From assembly GCA_963765285.1 (NCBI GenBank), contig CAVXVR010000003.1, positions 558,001-622,000 on the forward strand: DNA of 64,000 nucleotides, in the 5' to 3' direction. Source of the stretch: CAVWZH01 sp963765285. GTDB taxonomy: Bacteria > Acidobacteriota > Terriglobia > Terriglobales > Acidobacteriaceae. Below the pieces are notes generated by a model. It made no database searches. It had not been told where the DNA came from and saw nothing but the letters and a program-made list of their open reading frames with translations. Numbering within the stretch: the stretch's first letter is position 1; each line of letters starts with the position of its first letter. A program made the position numbers and the translations under genes. Positions 26,402-35,000 of this stretch are shown one piece after another.

Positions 26402-27094
26402 ATGCCACTTTGGAAAACAGACGACGAACTGTTCGCCCTCGCGGAGCGGGAGTTATTCACCTGTGTCGTAGGGGACGTGATGGACAAGATGCACCTGCAG
26501 CATCAGTTCCTTCCCCCGCAAATTCGGCCCTTGCGGCCCGACATGATCGTGATTGGCCGGGCCATGCCAGTGCTTGCGGTGGACGTTTTCGAAGAAAAAG
26601 TTGCCGGCACCGCCAACAAGCTCATGGACAAACCGTTCGGCCTCATGCTGGAGGCGCTCGACGATCTCCACCACAACGAAATTTATGTAAACACCGGGTC
26701 TTCTCCACGCAACGCGCTTTGGGGAGAATTGATGAGCATCCGTGCCTCCAGGCTGGGAAGCCGCGGCGCAGTGCTGAACGGGTACACGCGCGACACCAAG
26801 GCTGTTCTGAAGCTGAACTTTCCCACGTTTTCCTGGGGCCCGTATGGCCAGGATTCTGCGCCGCGCTACAAGGTGATGGATTTTCGGGTGCCGCTTGAGA
26901 TTGGCGGAGTGCGTTTGCGGCCGGGCGATATTTTGTTCGGCGATATTGACGGAGTCTGCGTGATTCCCGCCGATGTCGGGGAAGAAGTATTCACCAAAGC
27001 CCTGGAAAAAGCGCGTGGCGAAAAATTGGTCCGTAAGGCGCTGGAAGAAGGCAGCAGCGCCGTTGCCGCCTTCGCGAAACACGGCATCATGTAG
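26402..27094 (+). CDS. RraA-family (HMG/CHA aldolase-like) protein
   Basis: A ~230-residue protein from ATG 26402 with GGAAGGAATC directly upstream. RraA-fold features: FTCVVGDVMDKMHLQHQF at the N-terminus, MIVIGRAMPVLAVDVFE, WGELMSIRASRLGSRGAVLNG, GYTRDTKAV (the G-x-x-R-D motif binding metal and substrate in aldolase members), and GDIDGVCVIPADV. The family includes 4-hydroxy-4-methyl-2-oxoglutarate aldolases and the RNase E inhibitor RraA. In a sugar-acid operon an aldolase or decarboxylase role is more likely. It is longer than RraA (~160 residues), which favours the metabolic branch. Confidence 0.87.
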   Translation: MPLWKTDDELFALAERELFTCVVGDVMDKMHLQHQFLPPQIRPLRPDMIVIGRAMPVLAVDVFEEKVAGTANKLMDKPFGLMLEALDDLHHNEIYVNTGSSPRNALWGELMSIRASRLGSRGAVLNGYTRDTKAVLKLNFPTFSWGPYGQDSAPRYKVMDFRVPLEIGGVRLRPGDILFGDIDGVCVIPADVGEEVFTKALEKARGEKLVRKALEEGSSAVAAFAKHGIM

Positions 27095-27127
27095 GCTCTG
27101 AAGCGGCGCGGGTATCGGGAACCAGTC

Positions 27128-28231
27128 ATGAAAGTCGGCTTGGGTTTATATCGTCATATGCTGACCCGCGACTACTACGATTTCGCGCGGCAGGCGGGCT
27201 GCACACATCTCGTTGTTCATCTGGTCGATTATTTCAAGGATGCCGCCACCAATCCGCGCAGCAACCAACCGACCGGAGGAAAATATGACGCCTGGGGTGT
27301 GGCGGGCGATCCGGAAAGACTCTGGACCGTCGAAGAGATGGTTCAGCTTCGCCGGGAAATCGAGGATGCCGGCCTCGTGTTGGCCGCAATCGAAAATCTC
27401 GACCCGGCGCATTGGCACGACATCCTGCTCGATGGCCCACAGCGCCCCAAACACATCGAGAACGTCAAAACCATCATTCGTCGCATGGGCGAAGCCGGCG
27501 TTCCGGTGCTGGGATACAACTTCAGTCTGGCAGGCGTTTGTGGCAGAGTTACGGCACCACTGGGACGCGGCCGCGCGATCACGCTCGGCATGGATGGTCC
27601 GGCGGAAGACGTTCCGCTACCCAACGGAATGGTGTGGAATATGATGTTCGACCGGAGCGCTCCTGCCGGAACTTTGCCGCCGATCTCTAACGACGAACTT
27701 TGGCACCGGCTGCAGAGATTCCTCGAAGAAGTGGTTCCGGTGGCCGAGCAGTCGGGTGTGCGGCTGGCGGCGCATCCTGACGACCCTCCCATGCCCACTA
27801 TGCGTCGGCAACCTCGCCTCGTCTACCAGCCTTACATGTACCAGCGATTACTCGACCTGGCACCGAGCACGAACAATTCTCTGGAGCTGTGCGTGGGCAC
27901 GATCGCCGAAATGACCGAAGGAGACGTGTACGACGCCGTCGATCGCTACAGCCGCCAGGGAAAGATCGCCTACATCCATCTGCGGAATGTAGTGGGCAAA
28001 GTGCCGAACTATCGCGAGACATTCATCGACGATGGCGAAGTGGATATGATTCGCATTTTGGCGATCCTGCGGCGCAACCAGTTCGATGGCGTGGTCATTC
28101 CCGATCACACCCCGCAGATGACCTGTCCCGCTCCCTGGCACGCCGGCATGGCGCACACGTTGGGTTTCATCCTGGCTGCCAAGGCGATTCTGGAATCCGC
28201 GGCAGGGAAAGGTTTGTTGAAGTTGGCGTGA
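27128..28231 (+). CDS. uxuA: Mannonate dehydratase-like protein
   Basis: A 367-residue TIM-barrel protein of the UxuA family, which dehydrates D-mannonate to KDG in glucuronate breakdown. It contains MLTRDYYDFARQAGCTHLVVH, AIENLDPAHWHDILLDGPQR, GVPVLGYNFSLAGVCG, the metal-site RLAAHPDDPPMPT, NSLELCVGTIAEM, IAYIHLRNVVGK and VIPDHTPQM near the end. These match the metal-binding His/Cys/Asp set of the family (IHLRN, HPDDPP, DHTP). It lies in the operon with KDPG aldolase, so glucuronate/mannonate is a probable substrate; uronate isomerase (UxaC) and UxuB are not obvious, though the SDR could replace the latter. Confidence 0.88.
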   Translation: MKVGLGLYRHMLTRDYYDFARQAGCTHLVVHLVDYFKDAATNPRSNQPTGGKYDAWGVAGDPERLWTVEEMVQLRREIEDAGLVLAAIENLDPAHWHDILLDGPQRPKHIENVKTIIRRMGEAGVPVLGYNFSLAGVCGRVTAPLGRGRAITLGMDGPAEDVPLPNGMVWNMMFDRSAPAGTLPPISNDELWHRLQRFLEEVVPVAEQSGVRLAAHPDDPPMPTMRRQPRLVYQPYMYQRLLDLAPSTNNSLELCVGTIAEMTEGDVYDAVDRYSRQGKIAYIHLRNVVGKVPNYRETFIDDGEVDMIRILAILRRNQFDGVVIPDHTPQMTCPAPWHAGMAHTLGFILAAKAILESAAGKGLLKLA

Positions 28232-28258
28232 TCCGCGAAATCATCGAGGTGCTTCATC

Positions 28259-29551
28259 ATGAACACTAAGAGCGATGCAGTGCCGAGCCCACCAGCGAAT
28301 CCTGATCGCCGCTGTTTGCTGAAGTCCTTAGCCGCGGTGGCCGCTGCGATGATGATGCCGGCAGGCTTGGGCGGTCTGGCTGCGTTCTCACAAACTGCAG
28401 CGAAGACGGGGCCGAGTTCCATCCCGCCGGCGAAAAATCCATCCTGGTACGGCTTCAATTTGCTTGAGTATTTTTCTACAGACCCTGATTGGATGAAATA
28501 TTTTCCTTACAAAGACGACGGACTCTTCCCGGAAGACGATTTTCGCTGGATCCGCGATTGGGGATTCAACTGGGTACGGCTGCCCATGGATTATCGCTTC
28601 TGGACCGCGCCAGATTTGTTAACCATCGACGAAAAGAGAGTCGAGCCGATCGACCGCGCCGTCCGGCTAGGCGAGAAGTACGGCGTCCACGTCAACATTT
28701 GCCTGCACCGCGCGCCGGGCGAGTGCATCCTGGACACGTTGAATGAGTCGCTCACCGGTATTCATATCGTCAAAGAAAAGACCAGCGTTTACGACGATCC
28801 GAGAACTCTGGACGCCTTCGTGCATCAGTGGGTCTATTTTGCAAAACGTTATAAAGGTGTCCCCAGCGAACGGCTGAGCTTTAATCTGGTGAACGAACCG
28901 CTCGACGTGCCCACCCCAGCAGAGCAAAAAGAACTCGACAGCATGAAGCCCGAGGACCGCGCCAACAGCGCGATCGAGCGGCGTCACGCCGCCAATTACT
29001 CGCGAGTCGCAAAGGCCGCGATCGACGGGATTCGCAAGCAGGATCCGGAACGATTGATTGTTACGGACGGCTACCTCGGGGGCGGCATGGCGATCCCGGA
29101 CCTGATCGAGACCGGCATTCTGCAAAGCTGCCACACCTACACTCCTGTCCAGTTGACTCACTACCAGTGCGAATGGGCCCGGGGATTTGTCAACAGTTCC
29201 GCACCGCTCCCCACGTGGCCGTTGAAGGACAGTAGCGGGCAGGTGATTTGCGACCGGCAAACGCTGGTTAAGACCTTCCAGCCGTGGAGCGATCTAGAGC
29301 AAAAAGGCGTGCGCATTCACTTCGGCGAGATGGGCTGCTACAAGCACACCCCACCCGAGGTTGTTCTTGCCTGGTTTAACGACACGCTCGACGTCTTGCA
29401 CGGCCTGCACAGCGGATGGGCCCTCTGGAACTTCCGCGGTCCTTTCGGTGTTCTCGACACGGAGCGCCCCGGTACCAAGTACGAAAACTGGCAGGGCCAC
29501 CAGCTCGACCGCCCGCTCTTGAGCCTGCTGCAGAACAAAATGAAGGCTTGA
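28259..29551 (+). CDS. Tat-exported glycoside hydrolase family 5-like cellulase/mannanase
   Basis: A 430-residue protein from ATG 28259 (GAGGTG upstream). The N-terminus has a twin-arginine signal (NPDRRCLLKSLAAVAAAMM). The catalytic barrel shows GFNLLEYF, WIRDWGFNWVRLPMDYRFW, VHVNICLHRAPGE, the acid/base Glu in SFNLVNEPLDVP, CHTYTPVQLTHYQ, and the nucleophile Glu in VRIHFGEMGCYKHTP, followed by GWALWNFRGPFGVLD. These are the GH5 landmarks in order. It probably cleaves beta-1,4-glycans outside the cytoplasm and supplies the operon with sugars. Confidence 0.9.
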   Translation: MNTKSDAVPSPPANPDRRCLLKSLAAVAAAMMMPAGLGGLAAFSQTAAKTGPSSIPPAKNPSWYGFNLLEYFSTDPDWMKYFPYKDDGLFPEDDFRWIRDWGFNWVRLPMDYRFWTAPDLLTIDEKRVEPIDRAVRLGEKYGVHVNICLHRAPGECILDTLNESLTGIHIVKEKTSVYDDPRTLDAFVHQWVYFAKRYKGVPSERLSFNLVNEPLDVPTPAEQKELDSMKPEDRANSAIERRHAANYSRVAKAAIDGIRKQDPERLIVTDGYLGGGMAIPDLIETGILQSCHTYTPVQLTHYQCEWARGFVNSSAPLPTWPLKDSSGQVICDRQTLVKTFQPWSDLEQKGVRIHFGEMGCYKHTPPEVVLAWFNDTLDVLHGLHSGWALWNFRGPFGVLDTERPGTKYENWQGHQLDRPLLSLLQNKMKA

Positions 29552-29600
29552 AACTCCGCCCCCAGTGGCGGGGCGGTGAGAATGACCACGTGTACAGATC

Positions 29601-30095
29601 ATGGCCCGAATCGTCATCCTGGGTTGTGCTGGAAGCGGGAAAACTTTTCTGGCGCGGCAGCTTGGCGAGCTTACGAGAGCGCGCGTTGTTTCCCTGGACG
29701 CTATGTGGCACCCGCTTTGGGGCGAGAAGGACGTCCCCGTTTTCCGAACCTTGGTGGAGAAAGAACACGCGGGTGATGCGTGGATCAGCGACGGCAATTT
29801 TGCTCTCGCGACCTTCGATATCCGATTGCCTCGCGCAACTCTGATAATTTGGCTGGAGCGCTCCAGGCTTTCCTGCACCTGGCGTGCTATCGCGAGGGTG
29901 TTCAAGCGCGGCGAGGCCCATCAGATAGGCAAACTTGTGGAGGTACTGCGGTTCATCTGGAACTTCGACCGGCTCAACCGCCCCCGCATCGAGGCAGCCA
30001 GACTTTTGCACGGGCCCGCGGTACCGGTCCGCAGATTGGCCAGCAGGCGAGACATTGCGGCACTCTTGTCTTCTTGCGGTGATGCCGCCGACTAA
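29601..30095 (+). CDS. P-loop NTPase, adenylate-kinase/FlaR-like
   Basis: A 164-residue protein with N-terminal Walker A GCAGSGKTFLARQLG and a substrate-binding-like stretch VVSLDAMWHPLWG. AWISDGNF resembles the Walker B/lid region, followed by LIIWLERSRLSCTWRAI. Proteins of this type are often annotated adenylate kinase or topology-modulation protein FlaR; the true nucleotide acceptor is unknown. It lies between the GH5 gene and the transporter gene, same strand, and seems unrelated in function to the sugar genes. Confidence 0.85.
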   Translation: MARIVILGCAGSGKTFLARQLGELTRARVVSLDAMWHPLWGEKDVPVFRTLVEKEHAGDAWISDGNFALATFDIRLPRATLIIWLERSRLSCTWRAIARVFKRGEAHQIGKLVEVLRFIWNFDRLNRPRIEAARLLHGPAVPVRRLASRRDIAALLSSCGDAAD

Positions 30096-30198
30096 CGACT
30101 TTCAAATAGAATCGCGTCCCGGACTTGCCCGAGTGGACAGCGCATGTATCATGAACCTCGCTTTGGGTCAGTTGCTCAACTGAGAGGAACCCATCCCT

Positions 30199-31404
30199 AT
30201 GCCGCAGGAATCGGCGCCGGCGTCTTCTGCTGTAGCCAAACCTTCCATCTATCAAGCCATGCCGGTCTTTCTCGCTTTTCTTGCCATGGGCTTCGGCGAT
30301 GCCGCCGGACCCTTTGTTGGTCTGGCCAAAGAACAGTTCAGTCTCTCCACCTTCACCGCCCAACTGATTGCCTTCACCGGCTATGTAATGTTCGGGTTTC
30401 TTTCAGTGCCCATGGGCATATATCAGGACAGGAAGGGCAAGAAATTCATTTTGATTCTGGGCCTGTGCATCATGCTGGCTGGCCTGCTGATTCCAGCTGT
30501 GATGGGGTTCTCCACGTTCCCCATGTTTCTGCTTACTGTTCTGCTGTTGGGCGCCGGGGCTACCACGTTGCAAGTGGCGGGCAATCCGCTGATGCGCGAC
30601 GTATCGGAGGAGGGAAAGTACTCGCGCAATTTGTCGCTGGCCCAGTTCGTGAAAGCGATCGGCTCGCTGTCCGGTCCCCTGATTCCGGTGATCGCAGCGC
30701 GCTTCTTCGGGCTGAGCTGGCGGGTTATTTTCCCGGTTTACAGCGTTGCCATCATTCTGACTCTACTTGCCACCACAGGCCTGCATTTGAAAACCAGTCC
30801 GGCGGCCGGCCATCAAACCGCGAGTTTGGCCTCCTGCCTTGCTTTGCTGAAAAACGGATATGTTGCCATGATGGTGCTCGCGATTTTTCTCTACGTGGGA
30901 GCCGAGGTTTCCGTCAGCGCAAACATTCCGCTGTATCTCAAGGAGCGCTTCGCCCTCGATATCACCAAAACCGGACTGCTGGGCACGGGGCTCTTTTACG
31001 CAGCGCTCACCATTGGCCGCTTTTCCGGCGGTGTCATCCTGAACTGGATGAAGGCCAAGAAGTTCTTCATACTGACTTGTCTGCTTTCGATCATCGGCTT
31101 GCTCGGGTTGTTTCTGCCCTCGCAACCGATCGCCGTCGCCAGTTTCTTTCTCGTAGGTCTCGGGTTCGCCAACATTTTTCCGCTAGTTTTCTCCATTACC
31201 GTCGACAGCATGCCCGAACAAGTCAACGCTTTATCGGGACTGATGGTCACCGCCATCGTGGGCGCCGCATTCCTGCCGCCACTGGCGGGCTTGCTGGCCG
31301 ATTCGACCCACTCGATGCAGATGGCTTTCCTGGTTCCATTGGCGGCCGTGCTCTATATCACCTGGGCGGCGATGGCGAATCTCAGAACTGCAAAAGCGGG
31401 CTAG
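30199..31404 (+). CDS. MFS sugar transporter, FHS (fucose/glucose) type
   Basis: 401 residues with about twelve hydrophobic segments. AFLAMGFGDAAGPFVGLAKE in TM1, and MGIYQDRKGKKFILILGLC in the first cytoplasmic loop, fit the FHS subfamily (FucP/GluP). VAGNPLMRDVSEEGKYSRNL also resembles the family motif in TM4. Start ATG 30199 follows GAGAGGAACC. Positioned after the glycosidases and before a second permease and a ROK kinase, it probably imports a mono- or disaccharide by proton symport. Confidence 0.88.
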   Translation: MPQESAPASSAVAKPSIYQAMPVFLAFLAMGFGDAAGPFVGLAKEQFSLSTFTAQLIAFTGYVMFGFLSVPMGIYQDRKGKKFILILGLCIMLAGLLIPAVMGFSTFPMFLLTVLLLGAGATTLQVAGNPLMRDVSEEGKYSRNLSLAQFVKAIGSLSGPLIPVIAARFFGLSWRVIFPVYSVAIILTLLATTGLHLKTSPAAGHQTASLASCLALLKNGYVAMMVLAIFLYVGAEVSVSANIPLYLKERFALDITKTGLLGTGLFYAALTIGRFSGGVILNWMKAKKFFILTCLLSIIGLLGLFLPSQPIAVASFFLVGLGFANIFPLVFSITVDSMPEQVNALSGLMVTAIVGAAFLPPLAGLLADSTHSMQMAFLVPLAAVLYITWAAMANLRTAKAG

Positions 31405-31523
31405 GCGGCGGATACGAGTTCGCAACCTCTCCCGCTAGCGTCGATGCGCAATCTGGGATAAAGTGCCAACGCTGTGCGCCTCCCGAGTTTGGGGTCTGTA
31501 AAACCTGATCCGCAGGAGCCGGA

Positions 31524-32852
31524 ATGAAACTGAATTCGACCCTCATCAAGAGCACAATCGTCGCGGCTCTCGGTGGTCTTCTCTTCGGATTCGACACGGC
31601 TGTAATTTCGGGAACCACCTCTGCTCTTACCCAAGTCTTCCATCTCACTCCGAAGCTGCTGGGCATCACGGTTTCCATGGCACTTTGGGGAACCGTGTTC
31701 GGTTCCTTGCTGGCCGGTATCCCTGGAGAAAAATTCGGCCGCCGGGACAGCCTGCGAATCATGGCCATCCTCTATCTGATCTCGGGGCTGGGCTGTGCCT
31801 TTGCGTGGAACTGGGATTCTTTGGTGGTCTTTCGCTTTCTGGGCGGGCTGGGCATCGGCGGCTCCTCCGTTCTGGGCCCGATGTATATAGCTGAAATCGC
31901 TCCCGCAAAGTGGCGCGGAAGACTGGTCGGAGTCTTCCAGTTCAACGTTGTGTTCGGAATTCTGCTGGCTTACTTCTCCAACTACGTCATTGGGCTGCAG
32001 GGCTTCGGGGCGGCCGAATGGCGTTGGGAGCTGGGCGTCACCGCGATTCCCGCAGCGTTCTTCTTTCTGATGCTGTTCACGATTCCGCGCAGCCCACGCT
32101 GGCTGGTCAAGAAAGGCCGGGTGGAAGAAGCCCGCAGCGTGCTCGAGATGACGGGCGAAGAAAATTACGAGACGGAACTTCAGGACATCGTCGAATCCAT
32201 CCGCGTGGAGCAGCAGCAAACCGGGGAACGGCTCTTTTCGCGCACTCACCGTTTTCCCATCTTCCTGGCCGTCTCGATTGCCATGTTCAATCAGCTCTCG
32301 GGCATCAACGTAATCATTTATTACATGAACGACATTTTCGCTCATGCAGGCTTTAGCAAGGTCTCTGGCAATCTGCAAGCCGTGGCGGTCGGCGCGACCA
32401 ATTTGCTCTTTACCATGATCGCCATGTCGGTCATCGACAAGATCGGGCGCAAGACCCTGCTCCTGGTCGGGGCGGTGGGAACCGCTCTTTGCCTCTCTGG
32501 AGTCGCGGCCATATTCCTCACTAACCAGCACCAGAGTTCGCTTGTCTGGTTGCTGATTGCCTACATCGCGTTCTTTGGTTTTTCCCAAGGCGCGGTCATC
32601 TGGGTTTATCTGGCAGAAGTTTTCCCCAACAATGTCCGGGCCAAAGGACAAAGCCTGGGCAGTTTCACCCATTGGATTATGAACGCGGTCATCTCTGGGG
32701 TCTTTCCCGCCGTCGCAGCCCGTTCTGGCGGATATCCCTTTGTGTTTTTTGCCGCCATGATGGTCTTGCAATTCTTCGTGGTCCTGTTCGTGTATCCGGA
32801 AACCAAAGGCGTTACGCTGGAGGAAATGCAGAAGAAGCTGGCCACGGGCTAG
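31524..32852 (+). CDS. MFS sugar porter (XylE/GLUT-like)
   Basis: A 442-residue twelve-helix proton symporter. Sugar-porter signatures: GGLLFGFDTAVISGTTSAL in TM1, GEKFGRRDSLRIM after TM2, RFLGGLGIGGSSVLGPMYIAE in TM4, PRSPRWLVKKGRVEEA at the end of the N-half, MFNQLSGINVIIYYMNDIF in TM7, VIDKIGRKTLLLVG, and the C-terminal PETKGVTLEEMQKK. Start ATG 31524 has GCAGGAG upstream. With the following ROK kinase (51-base gap) it forms an import-and-phosphorylate pair for a hexose or pentose. Confidence 0.94.
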   Translation: MKLNSTLIKSTIVAALGGLLFGFDTAVISGTTSALTQVFHLTPKLLGITVSMALWGTVFGSLLAGIPGEKFGRRDSLRIMAILYLISGLGCAFAWNWDSLVVFRFLGGLGIGGSSVLGPMYIAEIAPAKWRGRLVGVFQFNVVFGILLAYFSNYVIGLQGFGAAEWRWELGVTAIPAAFFFLMLFTIPRSPRWLVKKGRVEEARSVLEMTGEENYETELQDIVESIRVEQQQTGERLFSRTHRFPIFLAVSIAMFNQLSGINVIIYYMNDIFAHAGFSKVSGNLQAVAVGATNLLFTMIAMSVIDKIGRKTLLLVGAVGTALCLSGVAAIFLTNQHQSSLVWLLIAYIAFFGFSQGAVIWVYLAEVFPNNVRAKGQSLGSFTHWIMNAVISGVFPAVAARSGGYPFVFFAAMMVLQFFVVLFVYPETKGVTLEEMQKKLATG

Positions 32853-32903
32853 GCGTACGCGCCTTCGCTCCGCTTTTTCTGGTCTGGCCTTCCAGGAATA
32901 ATT

Positions 32904-33890
32904 ATGTCGGCAGAAAAGCAATCGAGGCTGGTCGTAGGGGTGGATGTTGGCGGGACGAAAGTCGCCGCCGGGCTAGTGGATGGCTCCGGAGAAATCAAGA
33001 GCCAGACTCGAACTCCGATGGCGGCCACGGGAACCGCGGCTGAAGGTCTGGCGTCAGTGACCTCAGCGATCGATTCCCTGTTCACGAGTGACCCAGAAGC
33101 CCGAAATTCCATTCGCGGAATCGGAATCTGCTCACCCGGCCCGCTGGATCCCAAGGCCGGGATAGTTGTGAACCCTCCCAACGTGCCATGCTGGCGCAAC
33201 TTCCCCCTGGCCGCCGAAGTCGAGAAGATTTATCACGTTCCCGTGAAGGTCGATAACGATGCCAACGCAGCTGCGCTCGCCGAAGTGAAGTGGGGGACCG
33301 GCCAGGGCTACCACTTTGTTTTTTACGCGACCATCGGGACCGGAATTGGAACCGGCATCATCTTTGACGGCAAGATTTATCATGGGCGCACCGGCGCAGC
33401 AGGCGAAGGCGGCCACGTAAGCATCGACTATCACGGCCCACGCTGCGCATGCGGAAAGCCAGGTTGCATCGAGATTCTGGCGGCCGGTCCGGCGATCGCC
33501 AAACGAGCGCAAGCGAAACTAGCCGCGCTCAATGCGCCCCGCTCCAGAATGCTCGACCTTGCCAACGGGAACATTGAGGCAGTGACCAGCGAGATGGTCG
33601 GCAAGGCCTACTCCGAAGGAGATCCCCTCGCCGCCCAAGTGCTACACGAGACCGTCGAGCTTCTCGCGCTATGGATCGGAAACAATATCGATCTGCTGGA
33701 TCCCGACGTCATAATTATCGGCGGCGGCGTAGCTTCGATGCTGGTCCCGTTTTTCGGCGAGATCAAGAACCTGCTTCCACGGTTCTGCGTCAATTCGCGC
33801 TGTCAGGAAGTTCCCCTGCTCCAGGCGCGCTACGGTGCCGATTCCGGAATTGCCGGCGGCGCGGCACTGTGCTCGGAAAGTTCAACTTAA
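32904..33890 (+). CDS. ROK-family sugar kinase (glucokinase-like)
   Basis: A 328-residue kinase without an N-terminal HTH, so an enzyme rather than a repressor. It has the ATP-binding GVDVGGTKVAAGLVD, GIGICSPGPLDPKAG, DNDANAAALAEVKWGTGQG with the catalytic Asp, ATIGTGIGTGIIFDGKIYHG, the ROK zinc motif CACGKPGCIE preceded by the ligand GGHVSID, and VIIIGGGVASML near the end. It would phosphorylate the sugar brought in by the upstream porter. Start ATG 32904 follows CCAGGAA. Confidence 0.93.
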   Translation: MSAEKQSRLVVGVDVGGTKVAAGLVDGSGEIKSQTRTPMAATGTAAEGLASVTSAIDSLFTSDPEARNSIRGIGICSPGPLDPKAGIVVNPPNVPCWRNFPLAAEVEKIYHVPVKVDNDANAAALAEVKWGTGQGYHFVFYATIGTGIGTGIIFDGKIYHGRTGAAGEGGHVSIDYHGPRCACGKPGCIEILAAGPAIAKRAQAKLAALNAPRSRMLDLANGNIEAVTSEMVGKAYSEGDPLAAQVLHETVELLALWIGNNIDLLDPDVIIIGGGVASMLVPFFGEIKNLLPRFCVNSRCQEVPLLQARYGADSGIAGGAALCSESST

Positions 33891-33914
33891 CAGCCTCATT
33901 CTGAAAATGACCGC

Positions 33915-34517
33915 TTAAACGTGAAGCGCAGATTTGGCAGAGGCGAACAAATCTGACCTGGCCGCCATGATCGCCAAAAGTCCCGGCACAAGCAGCCACG
34001 CAGCCAGTTTCAATGTTCCTGCGGCGGTCGCGTAGGACGACGGATAATCGCCGGCAAAGCGAATCCTTGCCGGATCGGATGGTTTGTAAAGGACGGGAAT
34101 CTGCTGGCCAGGTTGACAGTGGCCTGCCCAAATTTGAGCATCCAGCTTGCTGGGAAATGCGGGCCCAAAATCGAGCTGGGAATGCCGTATTTCTCCATTC
34201 GCTGGGAACGAAACCGAGCAGCGGACACCATAGAATATGGTCGCTCCCCGGCTTAACCTTGCGGCTTGGACCGAGCGCTGGTCATAGTCCTGGCGGCTCA
34301 GCACTTTGGCATCGGTCTTGATCCACTGCGTCTGCAGCCAATACTGTGCGAACACCAGATAGCCGCTCAATAGCAGGAAGAATGTTCCTGACAAGATCAG
34401 CAGGACACCGAAAAACCTCAAAGCCACTACCGACGGCACGGCCGAGGGCCCCGGATCCAGCGTCTTAAGCGATGGCTCAGGACCAAATAAAGTGGTGAGT
34501 TCAGATTCGTGAGCCAC
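33915..34517 (-). CDS. DUF3592-type membrane protein
   Basis: About 200 residues with two hydrophobic helices: FFGVLLILSGTFFLLLSGYLV near residue 40, and LAAWLLVPGLLAIMA near the C-terminus. Between them is an extracytoplasmic beta domain (KTDAKVLSRQDYDQ, VRCSVSFPANGE, PVLYKPSDPARIR), typical of DUF3592. The family's function is unknown. Convergent with the ROK kinase (24-base gap); the minus-strand gene upstream encodes a GlcG-like protein. Confidence 0.8.
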   Translation of the reverse strand: MAHESELTTLFGPEPSLKTLDPGPSAVPSVVALRFFGVLLILSGTFFLLLSGYLVFAQYWLQTQWIKTDAKVLSRQDYDQRSVQAARLSRGATIFYGVRCSVSFPANGEIRHSQLDFGPAFPSKLDAQIWAGHCQPGQQIPVLYKPSDPARIRFAGDYPSSYATAAGTLKLAAWLLVPGLLAIMAARSDLFASAKSALHV

Positions 34518-34566
34518 CGAAAGCTCCCCGATGCAGACTCTCGGTGGTTATCGCAGAAAACGCAAG

Positions 34567-34986
34567 TTACTGACGGGTGATCGATTCCACGCCGAGCGTG
34601 GCCAGCGCAATGTCCTCCACCGACGGTAGTCCGCTGACGGCAACTGCGCCCACCACCTCACCGTCTTTCCAGACCGGAAGGCCGCCGCCCCAGCCGACAA
34701 ACTTCGGATCGCCGTAGTAGGCGATGTCAAAACCTTTTTCCGGATGTTTGACTTTGTCTCCGATGTCTTTGGTTGGTTTGCGCTCGCGGGCTGCCGTCCA
34801 GGCCTTGTTGGCGGCAACGCGAATCGACGACAAAGGCGCTCCATCCATCCGGGCAAGAGCAATCAGCTCTCCGTGGCAGTCGGCTACAGCAATCACTGCG
34901 GGCTTCTGCATTTGCAGCGCCTTCTCCACGATCAGATCGATGGCCCGCTTGGCTTCGGCGTACTCGATAGTGTGAATAGTTCTCAA
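34567..34986 (-). CDS. GlcG/HbpS-family protein
   Basis: A 139-residue protein of the DUF336 (heme-degrading GlcG/HbpS) family: EYAEAKRAIDLIVEKALQM, VIAVADCHGELIALARMDGA, the helix IRVAANKAWTAAR, GGGLPVWKDGEVVGAVAVSG and SVEDIALATLGV. Members bind heme, cobalamin or unknown ligands, and often sit near redox or glycolate genes. No glycolate oxidase gene is present, so its role here is open. Confidence 0.88.
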   Translation of the reverse strand: MRTIHTIEYAEAKRAIDLIVEKALQMQKPAVIAVADCHGELIALARMDGAPLSSIRVAANKAWTAARERKPTKDIGDKVKHPEKGFDIAYYGDPKFVGWGGGLPVWKDGEVVGAVAVSGLPSVEDIALATLGVESITRQ

Positions 34987-35000
34987 GATCGCTCCCTGAG

